This document shows, one piece after another, positions 55,885 to 64,000 of a stretch of DNA of 64,000 bases. The stretch is from Haemonchus contortus (lineage: Eukaryota > Nematoda > Chromadorea > Rhabditida > Trichostrongylidae). The notes below the pieces were generated by a model that was not told where the DNA came from, made no database searches, and saw only the letters and a list, made by a program, of their open reading frames with translations. The stretch is taken from contig LS997562.1 of assembly GCA_000469685.2 (NCBI GenBank), positions 8,074,007-8,138,006 on the forward strand, read 5' to 3'. The stretch's first letter is position 1. The number at the start of each line of letters is the position of its first letter. The position numbers and the translations under genes are program-made.

Positions 55885-55975
55885 GAGAGGCATCGGCGAT
55901 GTAGGATCATCAACTCGATCAACTCTCACTTGGTCAAGAAGATCAGTCTATATGCAAGCTTTGAAAGTCGGATAG
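55885..55975 (+). pseudogene. RTE endonuclease remnant, right part
   Basis: RGIGDVGSSTRSTLTWS and the following frameshifted segment align with RGVGGVGVLVNTHLAMKIDS, directly continuing the remnant that ends at 54643. Confidence 0.65.
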
Positions 55976-56084
55976 GATGTTGACGATCAAGAAGATGTAG
56001 CTCTACAGCCTTCGTTGCCTACCCACCAAAATCAAGTCAAGGCCTCTACAGGGAGGACACTAGCTACCACTTCCTCACCCTGCA

Positions 56085-56720
56085 TTTGCGGACCGCAGCG
56101 CTACACAACCTTCGCCTATGACGTGTGGAGGAGGATGATCATCTGCCATTCTTTCTCACTCTTTAAATGGTCAAATAGGGAACCTTTCCCGGATCCGAGG
56201 GTCACTGAGGATGAGACGTTGGTCCGTGTGAGGAAGCAGCAGTGACTCAATCAGGAGAACTTAGGAACCATCTCGAAGTTGTATCATTGGTGGACTAAAA
56301 GAGGCACCGAGCAGTAGGAGATTCTAAATGAGGGTCAGGAGATGGACGCGCTGAGCACCTGCAGAAACAGAATGCCCACGTAAAACGTACTTTTATTAAA
56401 AGCGAAGATAAACATCTGCAGCGACAACACCAGACCTCACACTGCAAAGATGATCGAGACCAAGCTGGCGGAGTACGACTGCCCTATGGTCTCACAGCCC
56501 TGATCTCGCCCCTTAAAACCATTGGCTCTTTAGTCGTCTGCAGCGTTCCTTATATGGCAAAAAGTTCTAAACGAAGGATGGTGCAAAGAAGGCTCCTAAC
56601 TACTCCTTCAAATCCCAGCCCCCGCCTTTCAGTGAGGAGGGGAACGACAACCTGCTTGAGGCGTCATATAGTGGACGGTGATGGTTCAAATGCCTGGTTT
56701 TCACCTTGGTTCTTGCTTCA
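56085..56720 (+). pseudogene. mariner transposase remnant
   Basis: Plus-strand pieces in family order: SFSLFKWSNREPFPDPRVTE (normally before the first catalytic Asp, with the following VTGDEKW here VTEDETL), a degraded middle, SDNTRPHTAKMIETKLAEYD with the second catalytic Asp at about 56425, and a C-terminal FYxxGI-RWQ-like region read as LSVRRGTTTCLRRHIVDGDG. The SPDLAPTDY motif is destroyed. Stops at several points. Confidence 0.75.
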
Positions 56721-57209
56721 AGTATTTGAGAAATTTGACCTGCCCATAAAGGCAATTCTCGAAGTAGATCACCATGAGCGCCCATGCAGCTTTTATCGAT
56801 TGACAGACAACTATTCAGCTCCTGCCGCTGCCACCCTTTCATTTCCGTCTTCCGTCTTTTTCTTTGCTTTTTATATTTTTTTTTCTAAAAAACCAGTAAG
56901 TCGCTTTGTAACACCATCCTCCGTTATGATTTTGTTTGTGTTTGTTTGAATTTCTTTTGTCCACAAACAAAATCAAACAAATAAAGATAGACAACCTAAG
57001 TTTCACTAAGATTTTGCCAATCAGAATTTTCTATGAAACCTTATATATTTGAATACTTTTGAATTATGTGGTTTGTTGAAAATTTCCACATTTCCAATTT
57101 CCATGTATGTGTTATCCACATTTCCAAGTCAGTGTCTTAGTATCGTAAGCTTCCAATGATATTTTCATTTCGGAACCCAGTGAGTTCCTGTCTGTTAAGG
57201 GGCTGAAGG

Positions 57210-57480
57210 TGGGCGTGGTGCGTTAGGAACGAAATGGCCGCGTCGCGGGGAGAGGGGCGTCGCGCGCGAAGGATTGTAGCAGGATGCAGCAGTAGGTAAG
57301 AAATACAAGAACAAAAGTACTAATAGTAGAATTATGCATAAAATAATGATCGCATATCGATCGAGCTGTATGAAGAACGCTAGAGCTGTAATAACGGCGA
57401 ATGAGTGGTCCGCGACAGCCGCGTGCGGCGAATCGATTACCCAAAATCGTTCCTAAAGCCCGTCTCCCGCTGAAAGTGGC
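57210..57480 (-). repeat. ~270-bp interspersed element, copy 3
   Basis: Collinear with 38615-38880 and more distantly with 30632-30945. It contains CGCGTCGCGGGGAGAGG, ATCGCATATCGATCGAGCTG and CCGCGTGCGGCGAATCGATT. Confidence 0.7.
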
Positions 57481-59084
57481 TATCAATCAGGAAGCGTTTA
57501 AATTTCCCGTGAGCTTTCAAGGGAGGCTGCAAGTAGATGATAGGTTCTGAAATGTTGGTTACGAATATGAAAATCACAATTTTGCTCTTGGGCCTCCTGG
57601 GCATGCTCGCATCCGACTTTCCTGCGTACTAGATTTGCTCACCTTGAGCGCAAAATCATTGCTCAGTGACGAATAAGCTTTCTGCTCATTTTTCGTGCAC
57701 TGTAAATTTTGTTTTTTTCTGGTTACGTTACGAAATTCAACTCGTTCGAAGTTGATATGAAATTTGCTCAATTTCCTCCGTAAATTCTGATGGATACTAG
57801 ATGGGTGCCTTCAGCTATTTCGGTGGTACCTTTGTTGGGAGTGTCTGAGTTATTTCTTAGCCAACTATGATTTTTCTCAGCTTGTTTGAAAAACTTGGGT
57901 AGCTGGCAATTTCGCTCGGTAAAGTTCCCAACTACCAGACCATTATTGATTCGCCCTATCCTCTCATAATTTATTCGCTGTTCTCATTCGAAGAGTTAGT
58001 TTTACTACAGAGTGCTTTCAATGGTCTGATCGCTAAGGTTACTGACTAAATTCTATTCTCTTTTGAGTGCATTCATGTAGTTTTAATAAATGTAAATACA
58101 CTGGGCGTACATGACATTCGTCTCTTTGGTTACGTATTCCTCTCGAGCTTTTGAAAACTTCCAGCAGCTTTCATCAATTTTGCCAATTTTTTTCACCATT
58201 TATCGAGTCTTCCATTGAATTTTTAAGTCTATTTTTGGACAAGTTCCACCTGTGTAGCTCGTACTCCCGACTTTTTTTTTCCTCGAAGCAACCTCATACT
58301 GTAGGCGTCGAACGTCATCTACAGCATTCTCTCTCAGGTCATTTTCTTCCATTATTGTAAAGTAATTGGCATTAATCGCTTATTTGGAATAGTCCCATAA
58401 AGTGACTTTCGATTGTAAAATTATCGAAATTTCTTTTCAGCTTTATTCCCTGCCATGATTTCTGAAACATAAGGTCAATATACGGACTATTTCTCGCGAT
58501 TGGCAGGTAAAAACTATTCCCAGTGGAGTTTTCGACAAGATCACAAAATGCGACATGTACTTCTTCATTCACACACGAATGCTTATGGGTGGGTTCTATT
58601 TCTTCTTTTCATCTAATCTTTTCACCGAATATGTAGGCATGCCGTACATTAGTATAGTTGGAATAGGAGTTCTTCTTCTGTTGAGAAAAGATCTTGATCT
58701 TTGTTTACTAAACATTTATTTACATTCACAAGAATCTATGTTGATTAGCGAACAAGTCCCTTGTTCTCACTCGAAAAAAATCTGATTCAATACGTCTGTT
58801 CCAAAGGAATCGGGAAGAAATAAGCGTAGAAGTGTTGCAAAGATTAGATTTCATGAAGGTAAAGCGAACGCTGACGTTTTTTGGTTGATCACTCTTGTTT
58901 GCTGATCTCTGTATCGAAATTTTTTTTTCTCTTACACTAGTGTAATAGAGAAATTCGGAACTCGAATCTTTGAATCACTTAGTCGCTGAGTAGTGAAGGC
59001 TAGACTCTAAGCAGTAGTCAGATATGGCTTTGAACAAATTAATTACCATAATGTAGAAAAAACGGAGGATAAGGGACAAGTAGG
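57481..59084. other. 1.6-kb intergenic region, no gene recognised
   Basis: AT-rich with many short open stretches; none has a recognisable domain. Confidence 0.35.
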
Positions 59085-59450
59085 TATCTCGTTAACTCCT
59101 TTGCTGTTTACTATGGCGTTGCAGATGTGTCCTGATGTAAAAATTGGGACCAGATCAAGGCTACCCCATTGAACGACATCTCATTCACCTCGCTGACGGT
59201 ATTTTCATGTATCCGCCAACTGTTGATGAATTGCAAGTCATGCTCAACAAACAAGTTGAAGCTACCGAGCTGATAGAACTTGACCTGAAAAATTAAAAGA
59301 AAAAGAAAACCAAATGGATGTCTACCGATCCCAAAGGACATGATATCAGGGTGAACGATATAGAAATCGATTATTGTCCTCGTTCTTCTATTTAAGTAGA
59401 GCCTCCTGGAGAGCAGAAATGAGCAGTCGATCGCATTTGAGCTGAAAGAT
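59085..59450 (+). pseudogene. LINE reverse transcriptase relic
   Basis: QVGISLTPLLFTMALQ matches the QGxxLSPLLFxxAL motif. After a frameshift, HLIHLADGIFMYPPTVDELQ VMLNKQ carries the catalytic box (here LADG instead of ADD), followed by a KKTKWM-like stretch corresponding to NxxKTKxM. The second catalytic Asp is Gly, and stops are present, so it is dead. The subfamily cannot be assigned. Confidence 0.6.
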
Positions 59451-59612
59451 GTCCATGTCGATCTAAAAATTGGCTGGAGCACTCGTCGTGATTCTGGTCG
59501 TAGGAGAACCTCTACATTCTCATCGACGTACGGTCGAAAATTAGCTGCTGCGGCTCAGGTGTATCCGTAGTATTCTTCTGGATTAGGTGGACGAAGATGC
59601 TGCAGGAGGCTC

Positions 59613-60276
59613 TTAAAGGCACTGTTCACGATATTTTTTGTAATCCAGATTATGACGGAAAATGGAGGATAAGATGGAAAATAGTGCGATGAAGGCGAAG
59701 GAAATTCGCGGTTCGGCGTTTCCGAAGTGAAAAAGGCTTTGGAAAATCGGTAAGAAGGGGGCTGGACGAGAATGAGACCATAAAAATGAAGCAGAGTGTT
59801 TGGACGAGCTATACAACGTGTGTCAGTGCGTACGTGTGGGTACTGGTGCGAAAAGCTGACAACGGTTAGCAAAATCCATTAACTCATTAGCAAACTTGGC
59901 AAAAAAACCCAAGTAAAAGCACAAATAGCACACCTTTTCCAGCCTCTTTTGATAGAAAATTAAATTAGGAATCGCAACAGCAAAAGAATAACAGAGAACA
60001 AAAGAATAAGAGAAAAACATCGCCTTATTACTCAGCGACCATCTGATTGTGTGTGGGTCCCAGAGCGAAAATTCGCAATCTGTATCGCCTCGACACCCGT
60101 CTGAAGTGACATCGGTCGAGGGGCGAGAAGGCCGCACGAGCCGGGAACGGTGCTCCAATATACCCTGGCCCCCCAGTTTTTGAGCTTGAGAGGGCCCTTC
60201 CTGTTACCCTTGCGAGCCACTGGGTATTCCTGAAGGAAGAACTCAGAAACCTTTTTTATCGTGAACCGTGCCTCAA
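59613..60276. repeat. TTAA-flanked MITE, copy 4
   Basis: 664 bp, beginning TTAAAGGCACTGTTCACGAT and ending TTATCGTGAACCGTGCCTCAA (the right TTAA has become TCAA). The interior is shared with copy 1 and, in the opposite orientation, with copy 3. Confidence 0.75.
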
Positions 60277-60714
60277 GTGAGTTGCGACTTTTTGACAACT
60301 CAGTGGCTTGGTTCTTGGATTCACTGTTCTGATCGCCAGTTGTTGTGTCCTGTGTCAGCAAAGCAATGTTTATTGGACGATATGAAGAATGAAGTGTCAA
60401 CTCTGCACCAGCGCTGTTTAGTGAATGGATCACTGCGATGTCAAACCTGTCAAACCAGCAATTCCATTCCTTCCTCACTGGTCCGATGGATGAACTTTTT
60501 CACGGAAGCTTTCATTGAAATGAACTTTGTATTTGGTCGCTGGAGCGGTAACCATCTGCATTACTTTTGGTCGTGATTGGGGTAATTGAAGACGTTGCGT
60601 CCTATCCCATCGAGGAAGTCGATGAAAAGTAAGACAACAGGTGATACAGGACGAGTGTCGGCCAATTGTTACTTCGACAGACTATCTGATATGGAGCGTC
60701 GATGAAAAGAAGCT

Positions 60715-60970
60715 CAAGAAATATGAGGGCTTTTGTTTCGATTTTTCTAACTCATCCATCTAATGGCCCTGATCTTGCACCAACGGTTTGCTACTCTTTT
60801 TTTTCTGTGGGTATCTTCCTAGGGAAAAAGATTACCAAATGGACTCAAAAAGGGGGCTTCAAGTTCTTTTTTGAAAGGTGGGCAATCGAGTTATATGAAG
60901 GTGTCAGCTATTACTCAGATATGGACATGTGGAGAGTCATAGTAGCCAACTCCGGTTTCACCGTAAGCAG
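60715..60970 (+). pseudogene. mariner transposase C-terminal remnant
   Basis: THPSNGPDLAPTVCYSFFSV preserves the HPPYSPDLAPxDYxxF motif. It is followed by FLGKKITKW, KFFFERWAIELYEGVSYYSD and WRVIVANSGF, which match the family order GKKF, FxxxxxxFYxxGI and WxKVIxNNG. The third catalytic Asp of the motif is retained, but the Asp-Tyr pair is lost. Only the C-terminal third is recognisable. Confidence 0.7.
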
Positions 60971-61204
60971 ACATTGTATACTTTATGGAAGCTCTGACGC
61001 GGAGTCGCTTTTGAGCAGGACGATGCCAGCAAGCGCATCAGGCATCAGGCGGAGAGGTATTTGGGAATTATAGATATTGCATTTTTCAAAGCTTTGTTCT
61101 GAGCTGTTTTTAAAATCGCTTTCATGATGTTTTCTAAAAGTGTAGTGGTATTCTTTCCGTTGCTGCATCTTCCAGCGTTACCACTAATTTCTTGAATGAT
61201 AATG

Positions 61205-61480
61205 GGAGGGGCTGCATGGAACAGGTACTCTGACGAGCTGTCCAAATGTCATTGCTTGTAGCTAGATCGGTAAGCTGTTTGCGGGCAATGTGTGCTTCTC
61301 GATACGAAAGGTACAACCTCTACAGCCTCTACCATGACGTGAGAACCAAAACTCGTACTCTTTTGGGTGTGTACGTCGACAAGGCGATTTCGGTGCTGTT
61401 ATTACCCTGCCTAGGTATTTTTTAACGCGTCAACGTCCCTTGAACTATTCTTTGGGGTCACACGTTCATTCAAAGGAGAA
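61205..61480. repeat. dispersed repeat, second copy
   Basis: Resembles 34255-34535 (GAGCTGTCCAAATGTCATTG, then GGGTGTGTACGTCGACAAGG, TTATTACCCTGCCTAGGTATTTTTT and TTTGGGGTCAC). Divergent; boundaries are approximate. Confidence 0.4.
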
Positions 61481-61664
61481 ACCCAAGAAACCATTTGAAT
61501 CGTGTATTGTGAATGATGGTTGCGGGTCTTTCCTGGGGGAGTGGTTCATAAGCCGATATGACTATCAACTTTCGAAAAAATGACGTCGAAAATTCTCAGT
61601 TTAACGAAGCTCAACGCTTGATTCATTCCTTGCAAAAGCACACACATCCCTTCTATTTATAAAG

Positions 61665-62400
61665 CATTAACTTGGTGTGTCGGTATGTCGGTATGTCGGT
61701 TGTCGGTCTGTCCGTCAGCAAAAAGGCAAAGCAATGATATGTATAGAAAACCCAGCGTTATACCACATTTCCTTCTTATCACATATGTAAGGCAGTAAAT
61801 TGATGGGTAGGTTAATTCAGTAGAGTGAGTGCTGCGGAGTGAAGTGAGTAATGTGAAGTAAAGCGGGTACTTCAAAATTGTGATTTCGAATTGCCGTGGC
61901 ATCGTGCTATGTATGTTTATACAAAAATGGAGGTGACAATGTAATCAGAAGAACTCCGTTTCTTTTTCAATATTGAGCGCTAGAGCGCATAATTCCTACA
62001 TAAAAATTGCATAATAATTGTGCTCATTAACGTATCTCAGCCGAGAACATACAGTTTTTGATGTGGGATTCAGCAGGAAAGGTGCACCGGGGTGGGTGAG
62101 TCAATAAAATATCCAACTGAATCCCCATCCTAGCTTTTTGCACGAGGGTAATCATCTTACCCCCATCCCGGCGCTCCTCCCCTCCGGAGGCTCAGGTCGA
62201 AATTATACTCTGTCACCTAGAACCGTTTCTGAGCACAGGTAAGGTCGGTTACCCCTCCTTTGCACTCTAGCCCTCAAAGTTGGATAGAAGCTATGCCCTC
62301 CCCCCCCCCCCTCCCCCACCCCCGCCAACTGATTTTCTAACCACTCTGTAAAAGTAAGGAATATGGTCCGGCGTAAGCCGGGCGACGCGACTGTACAATA
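61665..62400 (+). mobile_element. hairpin-ended element with TCGG/TGTC microsatellite
   Basis: Starts TTTATAAAGCATTAACTTGG followed by TGTCGGTATGTCGG repeats. It ends near 62373 with the hairpin CCGGC-GTAA-GCCGG and GGGCGACGCGACTGTACAATA. Start and end resemble the elements at 3125-8255 and 36032-36315. A C-rich run lies near 62297-62325. No coding region. Confidence 0.4.
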
Positions 62401-62885
62401 TTATTCAGGCAAATATCTTATATTCAGAACCACCATTGCCTCTAATTCTTGATGCTGGGGTCCTTATCAGGGCAACTTGTGGCCATCTACACATTCTTTC
62501 TTGGCTAAGCACATTGCCCTTTGCCTTCTATGCATATGGTTGATAAGCGGCTGTAGTATGTATGCTTGAAGCTGCTGCGATCGTCTAGCAGAATCAAAAC
62601 TTTTGCTATCATTCAAAGATGAATTGGAGGTTATTCGATGGCCATGAACTCGATGGCGATTTTTTCGACAATTTAACCTTTTGCCTAATACATGAAAACT
62701 CCGAGCAGCGAATAAGCAAAACACTCAGGTCGGTCTTTATAGAGTATTCAGTGTTGTAGTGTTGTGAAACGACCAGCCTCTTCAAAAATGTTTTCGATCC
62801 TCTTATAATCGAAATTAACATCCTAGCAGTTAACACCATCTTTCAACTCTCTCTCATGCGTAGACGCTTCTACAAAACCTCACTA
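62401..62885. other. downstream flank of copy E, no feature recognised
   Basis: Nothing supported apart from the poly(A) signal listed next. Confidence 0.35.
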
Positions 62886-62890
62886 TACGT

Positions 62891-62896
62891 TTTATT
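62891..62896 (-). terminator. poly(A) signal of copy E (AATAAA)
   Basis: AATAAA on the minus strand about 27 nt beyond the stop codon. Confidence 0.65.
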
Positions 62897-62922
62897 CGCC
62901 TTTGATTTTGCAGCAACCGTAG

Positions 62923-64000
62923 TTAGACATGTCCGGCGACTACGTATTGTTCAATTTCACAGTCGTTAATTCCACGTATCATGCGGAAGTAACCTGCAAA
63001 GCAATCTTTAAAGTCAACATACCAATAAAACTTACAATGTTCCACCATTTATTGAGTTCAGCTCAAGGGATTGGCGCCATACTTACCGTTCTCTCCCCAG
63101 TCGTAGTTCATTGAATTAGCAATGAGCCAATAGGGCACGCCATTCTCGGTACCCCATCCAATTATCTTTACAGCATGACCACCCGTTTCCGCGCCGGCTG
63201 TGTGCTGGAAGCTAATGTTGTTAGCATTCTTTTTTATTCACCAAAAAACTCGTATACGTGGAAAGCTCTCGCAGTTAACGAGATGGCAGGGTCTATTTCC
63301 GAAAATTTTCGAGACTCTTCTTTTGCTCTGCAAAACCCCACCTTGTAAATTCCCTTTTCATAGTATACAAGGTCTTCATAAACAATGATACCAGTAACAA
63401 CAGGTCCATGCGTCATGATTTCTCTCTGAATAGCTTTGACAGACTGCGGCACATCGTAGGCGTCCTTTCCTGTGAATTCAATCGTATTGTATGCTAAGTG
63501 GTCATGAATTTTCAAAAATTTTCCAGTCGATTGCATTTCTAGAGTCAGCCTTTCGCACTAGTACACAATACTTTGGTTTGAAATTTCCTTTCCATACAAA
63601 GCGTAGAATTTCTATTTTTTGTGGGCTATTGAAGTGGGTCAGAGAAGTAAACGAAGAAGTCCCGATCATTTAAGATGATCCAAAGTGTTTTGATTTAATC
63701 TTCCAACAAGTTCAGAAAGATATGTAGATGCAAATAGGACTGAACAAGATTCTGCCACTATGGTAAGAGCGTTCATATGAAATTCAGGAATATGCCCTAG
63801 CTTACATTTATTCACTTATTTCAGTGAATAGTACGTAGACGTCCTGCTCTGTGCAAACCAGTATACGCCCAGTTCTTGTTAACTCTCGCTTTCTACTTCA
63901 ATAACACACATACCACGCATCCTGTCCCTCCTGTATGATTTGTTGTAGCTCTTCTGACACTTCCTCTGACATTTTGGTGTATCTTCATACCCTAGACATT
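62923..64000 (-). CDS. cathepsin B-like cysteine protease, copy E (3' four exons; continues past right edge)
   Basis: Exons on the minus strand: 63914 to beyond 64000, 63342-63469, 63087-63204 and 62923-62993 (stop at 62923-62925). Sizes and phases equal those of B and D. The catalytic His is in [11 protein letters not shown] and the catalytic Asn in [14 protein letters not shown], where the usual Trp after Asn-Ser is Met. Near the C-terminus the family's CGIE is CEIE ([14 protein letters not shown]): Gly is replaced by Glu next to the S2-pocket Glu. The [16 protein letters not shown] segment and the VVAGHV end resemble copy D. The active-site Cys and the occluding loop histidines lie beyond the window, so completeness is unknown. 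Confidence 0.88.

Noticed and set aside
60032..60478. 148-codon minus-strand open frame as a gene
   Set aside because: About half lies inside the TTAA MITE copy 4, and the protein has no recognisable domain or splice support.

Overview
This is nematode nuclear DNA, most likely from a clade V strongylid (hookworm-like) parasite. The inference rests on five cathepsin B-like cysteine protease genes with very short nematode-type introns, several carrying the sequence motif associated with haemoglobin-digesting cathepsin Bs of blood-feeding worms. Mariner/Tc1 and RTE-type transposons of the kind common in strongylid genomes surround them. No prokaryotic genes, rRNA genes or confident tRNA genes are seen, and the species cannot be fixed from sequence alone.

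All five protease genes lie on the minus strand: copy A (359-1469, 3' part beyond the left edge), B (16527-18889), C (26920-30049), D (34663-42816) and E (62923-64000, 5' part beyond the right edge). B, C and D are complete 12-exon genes of 345, 348 and 341 codons with conserved exon sizes and phases. Each has a signal peptide, a two-exon propeptide, the catalytic Cys/His/Asn and an occluding loop. D keeps an intact reading frame although two introns have swollen to about 3 kb by insertion of retrotransposon and MITE remnants. A and C resemble each other, as do B and D, so the order A-B-C-D looks like a duplicated two-gene unit. The four visible 5' ends share a compact upstream module with fixed spacing: a TATA-like box, a TAATCC block and a GATA site about 82 bp from the ATG, the arrangement expected for gut expression. 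Poly(A) signals follow the four visible stop codons.

The remainder is mostly decayed repeats. 3.1-8.3 kb: a 3.1-kb TATGTGTG array, a 117-bp satellite and terminal hairpins, possibly one rolling-circle-type element. 8.6-9.9 kb: a dead mariner with both ends. 10.3-13.9 kb: a TTAA-flanked MITE and two kinds of LINE fragment. 14.4-16.4 kb: a fold-back element. 19.8-26.5 kb: an RTE graveyard with one nearly full-length copy and a TCTG-array element. 43-62 kb: intergenic DNA with a second fold-back element, a Tc1/mariner inserted in an RTE remnant, further mariner and reverse-transcriptase relics and MITEs.

The biologically coherent system is the protease array: secreted, probably intestinal digestive enzymes under a shared promoter layout, diversifying in the occluding loop and around the catalytic Asn.
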